NCBI RefSeq assembly: GCF_009754945.1
Contig: NZ_WPIN01000004.1
Coordinates: 496,001-560,000 of the forward strand
Direction of reading: 5' to 3'
Origin: Spirosoma arboris
GTDB taxonomy: Bacteria > Bacteroidota > Bacteroidia > Cytophagales > Spirosomataceae
DNA: 64,000 nucleotides
Within the stretch, counting starts at the first letter, position 1. The number at the start of each line of letters is the position of its first letter. Below are positions 33,916 through 43,531 of the stretch, one piece after another. Made by a program: the position numbers and the translations under genes. The notes beneath the pieces are model-generated. The model did not search any database. It was not told the DNA's origin and saw only the letters and a list, made by a program, of their open reading frames with translations.

Positions 33916-36900
33916 ATGTCAAATGTAGTGAAAATTTTACTCAAATCTACTGATTTCCAGCGAGCTATTGTGGCGACAATACTGCTGATTTTTACATCAA
34001 TTATGACAACATGGGCGCAGTGCTCAGTCAGTAGTCCGAATGGTTCAGTGGATTATGCCAACTGCAACAGTGTGGGTGGCTGGGCTTTCAATGGGGCTAA
34101 CCTGAATCAGCCGGTCATCATCGATATCTATGTGGATGGCGTTAAAACCTATTCGGGGATCACAGCCAATGGCGACCGGCAAGATTTAGTAACCGCCTTC
34201 GGCAGCTCAGCGGCTCGATATCATGGTTTCAGCTATAGCTTTCCAGCTACTGCTCCTTGGAAAAATGGACAGAATCATGCCATTTCAGTACGTATTTGCG
34301 GAGCAAACAGTGATATAGGTGGATCGCCTAAAACCGTCAGTGGGTGTACCGGTGGAACCCAACCGCCTGTCTCAACAGGCAATTGTCCGTACACCGAGGG
34401 CCAATTTTTGTTCACCACCAGTTGGGGCGAATCGGTCTATGCCCATTATTACAATGGTAGCTTATTCGCTGCCTATCAGGATGGGGGCAATTTTAGGCCG
34501 CAACATTGGTTGGTGGCCACTGGCTTGATGGCCAGCAGCACCGCCAGTTGTTTTGCCGAGAACGATCCGCATACAACTACAACACCAACCCCACCGACTA
34601 CGACCACCACTACCACACCGACCACACCAGCAGGTGCTAATCTAGCAGGCAATCTGGATGGGGCCGAGTGTACGGGTATTGGTGGTTGGGTGATGAATCG
34701 AAATGCAACCAATCAGTCCACTAAATTTGATGTGTACATCAATGGTCAGTTAGCCGCTTCCAATGTTTTAGCTAGTAATAGCCGACAGGATGTATCCAAT
34801 GCCTTTGGTGTTTCTGGTTACAATGCCTTTGGCTTTAGTTGGTCAATCCCTGCCCAGTATAAGAATGGGTCGGCCCTAAGCATTTCAGTACGATACGCTG
34901 ACACTACTACTGATATTCCGGGTAGCCCCAAAACAACAGCCGCGTGTCAGGGGTCGGGCAATCCAACAACGCCAACAACTACTAATCCAACAACTTCGCC
35001 CGCACAGGCAGGCAGCAACTTCGCGGGTAATCTGGATGGAGCCGACTGTAGCGGTATTGGTGGCTGGGTCGTAAACAAAAATACCCCCCAGCAATCCACC
35101 AAGTTTGATGTATATATAAATGGTTGGTTGGTGGCTGTTGGTGTACCAGCTACCAATAGCCGTCAGGATGTAGCAAATGCACTGGGTATTTCGGGGTACA
35201 ATGCCTTCGGTTTCTATATGCCATTACCTGCTAAGTATAAGACAGGTAGTGCTATGACGATTTCTGTCAAATATTCTGGTACCCAAACGAATATTCCGGG
35301 TAGCCCCAAAACAACAGCCGCTTGCCTGATCAATCCATTAGGCTGTAATGGAGATGGGGCGGCTAGAGTTGCTTATGCAGAGTCAATAACTCATACTCAT
35401 TCTGGAGGAGTGGCGCTACAAGTAGGAAAGGGAGGTAGTTCGCGTGTTTCTTCCTTAACGAGCAAGTTAATTCCTGTGCGACAGGGATCCACCTATTCGC
35501 TAGATGTATATGCTTATACACCTAGCATACAACGACCAAGTTTAGCACCTCAGATTACAGCAGCAGTAGCAGGCGGAGCATTGGCAGGGGCTAGCCTTTT
35601 ACAACAACCAACTGCTCCTGATCAACGTAGTTCACTTAGCCAAAAAGTCCCTATCCTTGGCGTTAGTACATCACTGATAGCTCCACTTGTTAAATCGCTC
35701 ATAACCAAACGACTGCCTAGGTCTAGCATGGAATTGGCTTTTTATAATCAATATGGTAAATTTATATATCGCCAACAGATTGATATTAGTAAGGATGCTC
35801 GTTCAGCCTGGCAATTACTACATATTGAGGGGTATACCCAGGAGACTGGTTATGTAGCGGTGCGCTTACAGAACCTGAGTAAAACGCCAGTCTGGTTCGA
35901 TGATATTTCATTTCATACTGTCCAACTACCTCGATCCAGTTCGGTTAATAAGGGTCTTTTTGTTCCCAAAACTACCACCTCTATCAGTGCTTTTGCGCCA
36001 CAGCAGTCAATTAATACGGAAAGCCTTTATCGAAACTGTACACAAGAGGCTCCTGTTGACGGAGGCTGGCTGAATGTGGATGTGACCGTGAGAGGTTATA
36101 GTAATGATGGCAGTGTAAATTGGGGTTGGATTTCAGGGCCAGACAGTGGAAGTATAATAGGCCCTGTTGGCAGTACTGGTGGTGGGAGTGGTGGTTCAAG
36201 CAGTACGGCCACGTTTGTACCCTATAATGCTCCTAAGGATACAGTAGCGACCGGTGTATCGACGACTGGTACATTGACGAAAGGCCAAGTCTATAACTCG
36301 CCTACGGGAGCGACTTATATTTGGGATGGCAAAAGTTGGTGTATTGCTATAGCCGAAGTCGAAGTGAAAGGCAAGCGCCCAACCAACCCAACTAATGAGC
36401 AGTTTTATTTCTATACTGACCCTGATTTTGGCTATACCACAGTGTATGAATACATCAGTGGGCGTTGGACTATGCCGATGGTGAATTTTGACGTTAATAG
36501 TTTACCTAAGCCAAAATTTTTAAGTGAGCCCTTATGTAAGACCTTGAATAACATTTGGCGCCAGAGTTTTGATATAAATGGAGACCCAATGATTGAGAAT
36601 ATGCTGTTAGTTACTGATAAAGGAACATTAGTTTTACCAACCTCAGGGCAAGACTGTTCGGGAACTTATCATGCTAATAAGGTCAACGAGTCTTGGCCTG
36701 AGTATTATGGTGACTTTATTACTCTTATGGATGGTAATGGTAACAAAAGTACAGCCCTTGATTTATGCGATGGAACAAGAGTTATTATTTATAGCGCTAT
36801 ACATACTCATCCAAGTACTGCTATTGGAAACCCTTTGCAACCTAGCCCCGGCGACATAAATTTTGCCAGAAGCAATCCCGGAGTGAATACATACATTCTA

Positions 36901-36984
36901 GCCAATGATGGCTTATGGAATTATGATACTGATGGCCATTTGAACCTAAATGAGTCCAGAAGTCAACTTAATAACTGTAATTGA
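33916..36984 (+). CDS. Large secreted repeat protein with C-terminal JAMM/JAB-like domain, candidate polymorphic effector
   Basis: A 1022-residue protein. Signal peptide about 15-35. Three copies of a domain of about 100 residues (43-144, 245-344, 371-470), each with a GGW block, FDVYINGxLV-type strand, SRQDV and GSPKT end. A GxFLFTTSWGES-type module (157-212) and Thr/Pro linkers (218-240, 348-362) lie between. A lectin-like module follows (475-675, ending VWFDDISFHT). EVEVKGKR (814-821) resembles the short motif that often precedes C-terminal toxin domains in Bacteroidota. The last 90 residues hold His963-Thr-His965-Pro and Ser977-x-x-Asp980, a JAMM metalloprotease-like set. No type IX sorting domain is seen. 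The small gene 1 nt downstream may be its immunity partner. Confidence 0.7.
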   Translation: MSNVVKILLKSTDFQRAIVATILLIFTSIMTTWAQCSVSSPNGSVDYANCNSVGGWAFNGANLNQPVIIDIYVDGVKTYSGITANGDRQDLVTAFGSSAARYHGFSYSFPATAPWKNGQNHAISVRICGANSDIGGSPKTVSGCTGGTQPPVSTGNCPYTEGQFLFTTSWGESVYAHYYNGSLFAAYQDGGNFRPQHWLVATGLMASSTASCFAENDPHTTTTPTPPTTTTTTTPTTPAGANLAGNLDGAECTGIGGWVMNRNATNQSTKFDVYINGQLAASNVLASNSRQDVSNAFGVSGYNAFGFSWSIPAQYKNGSALSISVRYADTTTDIPGSPKTTAACQGSGNPTTPTTTNPTTSPAQAGSNFAGNLDGADCSGIGGWVVNKNTPQQSTKFDVYINGWLVAVGVPATNSRQDVANALGISGYNAFGFYMPLPAKYKTGSAMTISVKYSGTQTNIPGSPKTTAACLINPLGCNGDGAARVAYAESITHTHSGGVALQVGKGGSSRVSSLTSKLIPVRQGSTYSLDVYAYTPSIQRPSLAPQITAAVAGGALAGASLLQQPTAPDQRSSLSQKVPILGVSTSLIAPLVKSLITKRLPRSSMELAFYNQYGKFIYRQQIDISKDARSAWQLLHIEGYTQETGYVAVRLQNLSKTPVWFDDISFHTVQLPRSSSVNKGLFVPKTTTSISAFAPQQSINTESLYRNCTQEAPVDGGWLNVDVTVRGYSNDGSVNWGWISGPDSGSIIGPVGSTGGGSGGSSSTATFVPYNAPKDTVATGVSTTGTLTKGQVYNSPTGATYIWDGKSWCIAIAEVEVKGKRPTNPTNEQFYFYTDPDFGYTTVYEYISGRWTMPMVNFDVNSLPKPKFLSEPLCKTLNNIWRQSFDINGDPMIENMLLVTDKGTLVLPTSGQDCSGTYHANKVNESWPEYYGDFITLMDGNGNKSTALDLCDGTRVIIYSAIHTHPSTAIGNPLQPSPGDINFARSNPGVNTYILANDGLWNYDTDGHLNLNESRSQLNNCN

Positions 36985-36985
36985 T

Positions 36986-37531
36986 ATGTTTAAAGCCACA
37001 ATATATCTCCTTCTGTCTTGGGTTGCCCTAGAATCAATTCAGGCTCAAAGTCAATTAGAAAGACTTTTGAAGCACAAAGATTTTAAGCCAGTTTTGGCAG
37101 AGCATCTCAAAGAAGTCAACGCTTTATCCAAAGCAGGAATACCTAATGTTTCTGTTCTATTATTTAAACCTAGTGCGGACACAGTAACCGTTTATCTCAC
37201 GGTTATGTCATATTTGATCGAAGTCAAAGAAAATTTACCCACTAGCTTTACTACAGTAAATGGCCAACCATTTCTTATTTATGACGGCTCTGAATTGCTT
37301 ATTGATGACAAACAACGGTGGTTTGAGACAGTAAAAATGTTCGTCGGCAAACACCTTTGCGATAACCTCAAATATAGAGAATTACTAAAACAGCCAGGTC
37401 CAAAAGAACTTCGTGTGCCCTGTAATTATATCTATGATGCAACGGTAGAGAAATTGATTTTTAATGCAGAGAAGTTAATAAACCGCAAAATAGTAAATAA
37501 TATACCTTATTATTTAAAGTGGCATAACTAA
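36986..37531 (+). CDS. Exported small protein, candidate immunity protein
   Basis: A 181-residue protein that starts 1 nt after the stop of the JAMM-domain gene, so it is surely coupled to it. The N-terminus MFKATIYLLLSWVALESIQAQ is a signal peptide. The mature part is helical and mixed (LERLLKHKDFKPVLAEHLKEV, VTVYLTVMSYLIEVKENLPT, ELLIDDKQRWFETVKMFVG) with two cysteines in the second half. I do not recognise a family. Position directly behind an effector-like gene, small size and lack of enzyme motifs suggest an immunity role; export would place it where the effector acts. An in-frame earlier start at 36950 would overlap the JAMM gene and lose the signal peptide. Confidence 0.6.
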   Translation: MFKATIYLLLSWVALESIQAQSQLERLLKHKDFKPVLAEHLKEVNALSKAGIPNVSVLLFKPSADTVTVYLTVMSYLIEVKENLPTSFTTVNGQPFLIYDGSELLIDDKQRWFETVKMFVGKHLCDNLKYRELLKQPGPKELRVPCNYIYDATVEKLIFNAEKLINRKIVNNIPYYLKWHN

Positions 37532-37542
37532 TAGTAGTTATT

Positions 37543-37587
37543 TAGTCTATTTAGTAGTTATTAATTTACTACTAAATAGACTATTTT
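37543..37587 (+). terminator. Terminator after the candidate effector/immunity pair
   Basis: A perfect 16-bp AT-rich stem (37543-37558 with 37568-37583), a 9-nt loop and a TTTT tail. It also faces the end of the convergent efflux operon. Confidence 0.75.
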
Positions 37588-37684
37588 AATTTAATATTTC
37601 TGTTATTGCCCCATTTTGTGAATGAATTTTGGTTGGAGTTTAATTTTTACTGACTCACGTTTATAGGTTTAGAATACTATCACC

Positions 37685-40600
37685 CTACGCCACAGCCAAC
37701 CCCTTATGATGCGCCACGTTCTGGCGATAAAACATGCGGTAAATAATCGGGAAAATAAGCAGCGTGAGTATAGTAGCTGTAATCAGTCCGCCAATCACGA
37801 CAATGGCCAGTGGCTTTTGCGTTTCAGAGCCAATGCCCGTTGAGACGGCAGCTGGCAACAGACCAATAGCGGCCATAAGCGCGGTCATGATTACAGGTCG
37901 AATCCGCGTCTGAACACCTTCCCGAATAGCTTCGTCAATAGGCATTTTGTTCTGCCGATTCGTATTGAAAACCGAAATCAGGATAACGCCATTCTGTACA
38001 CAAATACCGAACAAGGCAATGAAGCCTACTCCTGCCGAAATGCCGAAGTTCATGCCTGTTACGTGCAGCGCCAGAATGCCTCCAATCAAGGCAAAAGGCA
38101 CATTGAGCAATACCAGACCTGCATCTTTCACATTGCCAAACAGGACGAACAGGATCACGAAAATAGCCGCCAGACTTAGTGGAACGACCTGCCCCAGTCG
38201 TTTGGTGGCCCGAACCTGATTCTCAAACTCGCCGGTCCAGTTGATAGCATACCCTTTGGGCAAGTTTTTCAAGGCTGCATTGACCCGTTGCTGAGCATCG
38301 GCAATGGTGCTACCCAAATCGCGTTCCCGCACCGAAAACTTGACGCCAATAAAGCGTTTGTTGTTGTCGCGGTACACGAAAGCAGGCCCAGTTACCTCAC
38401 GGATAGTCGCAATTTCACGTAATGGAATTTTGCTGCCCCGTAGCGTTGGCACCATCAGGCGCATAATGTCGTCTTCGGTTTTACGGTAGCTCTCGCCATA
38501 GCGGAGACGAATATCGAATTTACGTTCCCCTTCGTACAGGATCGACGCTGTTTTACCGCCAATAGCCATTTCGATAACGGCTTGCGCATCGGCTGTCGAT
38601 ACACCATAAAGCGCCATCTTCTGATCATGAAACAGTACACTGATTTCAGGCTGACCAATGTTGCGTAGAATACCCACATCTTTTACTCCCGGTACGTCGC
38701 GGATGGAAGCAATAACGGTATTGGCCAGTTTGTTGAGCGTATTGAGATCATCGCCAAAGATTTTTACGGCATTACTGGCGTTCATACCTGCCACTGCTTC
38801 GGCTACGTTGTCGATGATAGGTTGCGAGTAGTTGTAATTAATACCCTGAAACTGCTTCAATCGTCCATCCATTTCCTCGATCAACTGGTCGGTGGTAATG
38901 TGTCGTTTCCATTCATCTTTAGGTTTTAGGTTTACCTGCATCTGCACATAATAAAACCCCGATGGATCGGTACCATCATTGGATCGGCCGGTTTGTGATA
39001 GCACACCGTTTACCTCCGGGAAATCCATCAGTTTTTGCCGCAGTATCCGTACCATACCGACTGTCTGATTCAGCGAACTGCTCATGGGCAATTTAGCCTC
39101 CACCCACAAGGCGCCCTCATTGAGCGTTGGCAAAAATTCTGTACCGAGCAGGCTGGCCGATAGAAATGTAACAGCCATGAATACTACGGCGGCTAACAGA
39201 CTGAGCCGCCGGTTGGCGTAACATTTGCTAAAGCCCGCCATCACAATCCGATTGAAGAAATTAACCAGCGGATTGTTTTTCTCCCGCACATTTTTCTTCA
39301 ACAGAATCGAACAGAGCAATGGTACCAGCGTTAGGGTGAACAGCAACGCACCCAACAACGCAAAACCGAGGGTCCACGCCAGGGGCGAAAACATCTTGCC
39401 TTCTACTTTCTGGAATGAAAAAATAGGGAGTAAAGCCGTGATAATGATCAATTTGGAGAAGAAAACGGCTTTGCCTAACTCGCCCCCCGTTTTCTTGATC
39501 AACCCCATTTTTGCCATTCGGTTGTACTTCGTCATCCCCACCTTGTGGGCCAGGTGATCAAGTGAAACGAAGATGCCTTCGACCATGACGACAGCTCCAT
39601 CGATGATGATACCAAAATCGACCGCACCCATCGATAGCAGATTGGCCGACATGCCTCGTAGCTTCAGACACATGAAAGCAAACAGCAATGCCAACGGAAT
39701 TATCATGGAAACGATGATCGTTGTACGCCAGTCGGCCATAAACAGGAACACAATCACGGTAACCAGAATAATGCCTTCGGTGAGGTTGTGCAGAACCGTT
39801 TTCGTACAGAAACTAATCAGATTATCGCGGTCATAGAACGTCACCATCTTCACATCGGAGGGAAGAATGCGGCTATTCAATTCTGCGATTTTGTCTTTGA
39901 CGCGGGCCAGTACTTCGCTCGGATTCTCGTTTTTGCGCATTACAACAATGCCTTCTACTACGTCATCATCGTTATTCAAACCAACCTGACCCACACGCGG
40001 GAGGTTTGATTCAGCGACTTCTGCGACGTTTTTGACAAGCACGGGATTGCCGTCTAAATCCTCTACGATCAGATTTTCAATGTCCTGAATGGATGTGAGT
40101 AGGCCAATACCGCGCACAACATAGGCTTGCCCATTGCGTTCGATGACATCACCCCCTACGTTAATGTTACTGCGCGTAACGGCCTGATACACTTCCAATG
40201 GGGTAATGTCGTACTTGGCCAGCTGGGTTGGATTAACCCGGATTTCGTAACTCTTTTCCCGCCCGCCAAAGGCTACCACATCGGCCACGCCCGATACCGA
40301 ACGGAGCTGGCGATCAATGACCCAGTTATGTAGTGTAAGCAGTTCGCGACTGTCGCGGGAGGGTGATTTGAGTGTAAAACGAAAAATCTCACCCGTTGGA
40401 CCATAGGGGGGCTGCACGTCGGGCTCTACGCCATCCGGCAGCGATACGGTTCGAAGTTGATTATTTACCTGCTGCCGGGCAAAAAAGTCCTCGACATCGT
40501 CTTCAAAAATGATTTTGATAATGCTCAGTCCAAACATCGTGATGGAGCGAACATTTGTTTTTCGTTGTACCGAACTCATTGATATTTCAATTGGTACGGT

Positions 40601-40804
40601 CACAAATCGCTCGATTTCCTCTGCCGAACGACCATTCCATTCGGTTACTACAATGATTTGGGTATTGGTTACGTCGGGAAAGGCTTCGAGGGGTACATTA
40701 AGATAACTGACTATACCGGCCACAATCAGCCCGATAGTCATGAAAAAGATGAAAAAGCGGTTCTTTAGGGAGAAACCGACGACATCGCGGATGAACTTGT
40801 TCAT
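37685..40804 (-). CDS. CusA/CzcA-type heavy-metal RND efflux pump
   Basis: A 1039-residue inner membrane RND protein. N-terminal helix after FIRDVVGFSLKNRFFIFF, a periplasmic part with PLEAFPDVTNTQIIVVTEW, FARQQVNNQLRTVSLPDGV and PPYGPTGEI, then membrane helices with GAVDFGIIIDGAVVMVE, which holds the proton-relay acidic residue of the heavy-metal (HME) subfamily, and a second half with the same plan. It would drive export of metal cations such as Cu, Ag, Co, Zn or Cd with the proton gradient. Metal choice cannot be told. It is the third gene of an efflux operon read from the TolC gene at 43315. Confidence 0.92.
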   Translation of the reverse strand: MNKFIRDVVGFSLKNRFFIFFMTIGLIVAGIVSYLNVPLEAFPDVTNTQIIVVTEWNGRSAEEIERFVTVPIEISMSSVQRKTNVRSITMFGLSIIKIIFEDDVEDFFARQQVNNQLRTVSLPDGVEPDVQPPYGPTGEIFRFTLKSPSRDSRELLTLHNWVIDRQLRSVSGVADVVAFGGREKSYEIRVNPTQLAKYDITPLEVYQAVTRSNINVGGDVIERNGQAYVVRGIGLLTSIQDIENLIVEDLDGNPVLVKNVAEVAESNLPRVGQVGLNNDDDVVEGIVVMRKNENPSEVLARVKDKIAELNSRILPSDVKMVTFYDRDNLISFCTKTVLHNLTEGIILVTVIVFLFMADWRTTIIVSMIIPLALLFAFMCLKLRGMSANLLSMGAVDFGIIIDGAVVMVEGIFVSLDHLAHKVGMTKYNRMAKMGLIKKTGGELGKAVFFSKLIIITALLPIFSFQKVEGKMFSPLAWTLGFALLGALLFTLTLVPLLCSILLKKNVREKNNPLVNFFNRIVMAGFSKCYANRRLSLLAAVVFMAVTFLSASLLGTEFLPTLNEGALWVEAKLPMSSSLNQTVGMVRILRQKLMDFPEVNGVLSQTGRSNDGTDPSGFYYVQMQVNLKPKDEWKRHITTDQLIEEMDGRLKQFQGINYNYSQPIIDNVAEAVAGMNASNAVKIFGDDLNTLNKLANTVIASIRDVPGVKDVGILRNIGQPEISVLFHDQKMALYGVSTADAQAVIEMAIGGKTASILYEGERKFDIRLRYGESYRKTEDDIMRLMVPTLRGSKIPLREIATIREVTGPAFVYRDNNKRFIGVKFSVRERDLGSTIADAQQRVNAALKNLPKGYAINWTGEFENQVRATKRLGQVVPLSLAAIFVILFVLFGNVKDAGLVLLNVPFALIGGILALHVTGMNFGISAGVGFIALFGICVQNGVILISVFNTNRQNKMPIDEAIREGVQTRIRPVIMTALMAAIGLLPAAVSTGIGSETQKPLAIVVIGGLITATILTLLIFPIIYRMFYRQNVAHHKGLAVA

Positions 40805-40823
40805 AAGGGCGTAGGGGAAGGAG

Positions 40824-40891
40824 CTTGGTGCAAGGAGCAGGGCGCAGGGACACTAGTTCATTGTCCCCTGCACCTCGCTCCCTACGCCAAG
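40824..40891. repeat. Imperfect palindrome of GGAGCAGGG-type units
   Basis: Left arm 40824-40852 and right arm 40862-40891 are near reverse complements; differences keep the reading CTTGGxGxAxGGAGC. The arms are made of degenerate G-rich units. It fills the gap between the adaptor and pump genes and is another member of the set of short-unit palindromes in this window. Confidence 0.8.
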
Positions 40892-40895
40892 CTTT

Positions 40896-41975
40896 TTAAT
40901 CGTTAATGGCGTCGTAGACCAGTAATTGATTTTTCGAAATGACTCGCTCGCCCGGTTTCAGGCCCGTTTTTATATAAGCAACGTCACCAATAGTCTTGAG
41001 GACATTTACCTCGCGCGTATCGATGTCAGAACGTCCCCGGAAAACCATGACGTAATGTTTCGACTGGTCGAAAATGACTGAGCCTGCGGGGACTGTGGCT
41101 AACTTTCCGCCATCTTCGTAGCGTAGCGTAACTGTCGCGTGCATTTCAGGACGGAGTTTCATGGCCTTGTTATTCAGGCGAATCCGTACGGTCATCGCTT
41201 TGGTGCCGGGGTCTAGTACCGTATAGATCTTGTCGACCTGTCCCTTGAAGAGTTCGTCAGGGTAACTCAGGGTTTGTATGGAAGCCTCCATACCCATTCG
41301 TACCCGCCCAATGTCACTTTCATTGACATTGGCCAGTACCCATACCTCGCTGATCTGGCCAATGGTAAACAGGTTGCCCGCGTTGTCGGAACGAAGTTGT
41401 GTACCCCGGTTAACATTTTTCTCGATGACATAGCCATCGATAGGGGCTTTTACGGTGTATATTGATGTTTTACCGATGCCATATATTTTAGAAACTTCCT
41501 CGACTCGGTTCGACTCGGCCTGCGCTTTTTCGACTTCTTTCTGAGCCGCAACCACTTCGCGCTGTGATGTAAGTTTAGTCTCAAACAAATCCTGGGCTAC
41601 CCGCAGATTTTTCTCGGCCAGCAGCAGATCTGAGCGAGCCTGGATACTTTGCCGTTCTATATCGGCTACTTCGCCCGATCGAATGGAGGCCAGCGTTTGA
41701 CCTTTGTGGACGTAATCACCCAATTCTACCTTTACATCTTCTACATTACCACCCACCAGTGGGTACACCTTAATCACCCGATTTTCGTCGGCCATGACTT
41801 TGCCAACCAGCGTTAGTTCACTTCGAACAGGTTGCATAACCACACTATCGAGGTGAATCCGATGCATCATCGTATCGGAGAGCATAAACGCTTTTTCTTC
41901 TTCCTGTGCTGGCTTAGGCCCACACGAGAGTATGAAGGCCAGGCAACTGAGTAGCAAAAAAATAGTGATTTTCAT
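40896..41975 (-). CDS. RND periplasmic adaptor (CusB/CzcB type)
   Basis: A 359-residue membrane fusion protein with a lipoprotein signal peptide (LAFILSCGPK, Cys18). The coiled-coil hairpin lies about residues 95-160 (ERQSIQARSDLLLAEKNLRV onward), between lipoyl halves (VKVELGDYVHKGQTLASI and APIDGYVIEKNVNRGTQL). A beta-barrel (VWVLANVNESDIGRV) and a C-terminal membrane-proximal part follow. It bridges pump and outer membrane channel. It has no extra metal-binding CusF-like domain. Confidence 0.9.
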   Translation of the reverse strand: MKITIFLLLSCLAFILSCGPKPAQEEEKAFMLSDTMMHRIHLDSVVMQPVRSELTLVGKVMADENRVIKVYPLVGGNVEDVKVELGDYVHKGQTLASIRSGEVADIERQSIQARSDLLLAEKNLRVAQDLFETKLTSQREVVAAQKEVEKAQAESNRVEEVSKIYGIGKTSIYTVKAPIDGYVIEKNVNRGTQLRSDNAGNLFTIGQISEVWVLANVNESDIGRVRMGMEASIQTLSYPDELFKGQVDKIYTVLDPGTKAMTVRIRLNNKAMKLRPEMHATVTLRYEDGGKLATVPAGSVIFDQSKHYVMVFRGRSDIDTREVNVLKTIGDVAYIKTGLKPGERVISKNQLLVYDAIND

Positions 41976-42052
41976 TGTCGTTTCGGACGTCTTGTTCGGC
42001 TATGTAAGGGTCGTTAATTACTAATTATCGCTACCGAACGAGACGGCTGGCG

Positions 42053-43315
42053 CTATCTGAATAAATCATCTCCAACAAGGTAATTCAGTTCTTCGTAGGC
42101 ACTGATTCGGTCGGCTTTTAGGCGGTTGAGCTGACGAATACTATCGTTGTAGGACTCAATCAGGTCGACAAATTCAATTAAGGTCAGGTTACCTTTCTGG
42201 AAACTGATAATGACCCCTCGGTTCAGCTCGTCGAACTGATCGGTAAACGAACGTTCGATGGACTGTACCCGCCGTTCTACTTCCCTAACTTTTTGTAAGG
42301 AGGTAGCTACTTCATTTCCTACCTGAACGGCCTTCTGGCGTTGCAGCTGGCTCTGGTAGTTAATCTGACTTCGAGCTGCCCGAATGGCCCCCTGATTGCG
42401 GTTGAAAACTGGAATGTCGGCCGAAACAGACAGGCCGACGTAGTTCTGAATGTAACTCCCAGCCTGGTCATAAGTACCGCCCACCCGTAAGTCTGGAACA
42501 GCCAATGCTTTTTGCAGGTTATAATTCAGTTCTGCCTGCCGGATAAGCGATTCAGACGCTTTCAAATCCGGCCGATTGCGTAGAGCCATTTGCTGGAGTG
42601 TATCATCGGGTTGAGTTGGCAGATGATAACGCGGTAGTGTTGCATCTCTAACCAGTGGCTGAATGGGTTGATCAACAGATAATAACGTTCGTAATGCCCG
42701 CTGATCATCAGCCAGTTGGAAGACAATTTCTGTTCGGTCGTTATTGAGTTGAAAGAGCAGCGCCTTAAGTCGAAGCAACTCGCGAAGTGAAATATTATTC
42801 CGTTCGTACTGCTTTTCATACGCCGATACGGTAGTTTCCAGCGTAGCGATTTGCTGATTGAATCGATTCAGGGTCAGCTGCTGGAAATAAATAGAGTAAA
42901 ACCGACTCCGCAAATCGAAGCGTAGGCCACGGAGCAAATCCAGTAATTCTAATTCGGTCAGATGGGCCGCTTCAGATGCCAGCGCAATACGCTTATTGCG
43001 TTTACCGGCAGTATACAGTAACTGCTGCACCGAAATGATTTTCTCTCCCTGCTTCCCTACATCCAATACCCGTCGAGTTTCGTTGTTGAAGGAACTAACC
43101 TCCAGCGTTACGTTAGGATTGTCATATAAACTGGCTTGTAGTACCTGTGCCTGACCGGCATCGATCCGAAATCGTTCGGCCAGTAACAGTAAATTGTTTT
43201 TGACAAACAAGCTATCGGCCTGTCGAAGGGTTACATGAAGTGAATCCTGCGCTTGTGCAGGTTTGGCATGCAGAAAAAGAAGAGTACTAATTAAAAAGAT
43301 CAGCAGTAGCCGCAT
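42053..43315 (-). CDS. TolC-family outer membrane efflux protein
   Basis: A 420-residue protein with a signal peptide (LLLIFLISTLLFLHAKPAQAQ). The rest is two long helical repeats of the TolC/OEP family, such as SLRELLRLKALLFQLNNDRT in the first half and LTLIEFVDLIESYNDSIRQL in the second; NRPDLKASESLIRQAELNYN begins the second repeat. It forms the outer membrane channel for the adaptor and RND pump downstream. It is the first gene of the operon. The AT-rich 216-nt stretch upstream probably holds the promoter, but I cannot mark it surely. Confidence 0.9.
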   Translation of the reverse strand: MRLLLIFLISTLLFLHAKPAQAQDSLHVTLRQADSLFVKNNLLLLAERFRIDAGQAQVLQASLYDNPNVTLEVSSFNNETRRVLDVGKQGEKIISVQQLLYTAGKRNKRIALASEAAHLTELELLDLLRGLRFDLRSRFYSIYFQQLTLNRFNQQIATLETTVSAYEKQYERNNISLRELLRLKALLFQLNNDRTEIVFQLADDQRALRTLLSVDQPIQPLVRDATLPRYHLPTQPDDTLQQMALRNRPDLKASESLIRQAELNYNLQKALAVPDLRVGGTYDQAGSYIQNYVGLSVSADIPVFNRNQGAIRAARSQINYQSQLQRQKAVQVGNEVATSLQKVREVERRVQSIERSFTDQFDELNRGVIISFQKGNLTLIEFVDLIESYNDSIRQLNRLKADRISAYEELNYLVGDDLFR

Positions 43316-43531
43316 GAGTTGACATTAACAGGGCTACAAATATCTTTAACCTATATTAAATAGGACTTAAAATAGCATTAAAGGGAGTTTATAAAAAGAT
43401 TAGAAAATTATTAGAATCCCTATTGAGGCCTGGATTCCCGGTTTTTGCTATATAGAATTAATTCAACCCATACTAATTTTAATCTAATAGATTAGTAGCA
43501 AAACAATAGAATCTAAATTTTGCAGTGAACC

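Noticed and set aside
34560..35030. Thr/Pro codon repeats in the JAMM-domain gene as a possible DNA repeat array or CRISPR-like array
   Set aside because: They are in frame and encode linkers between repeated protein domains; there are no regular spacers.
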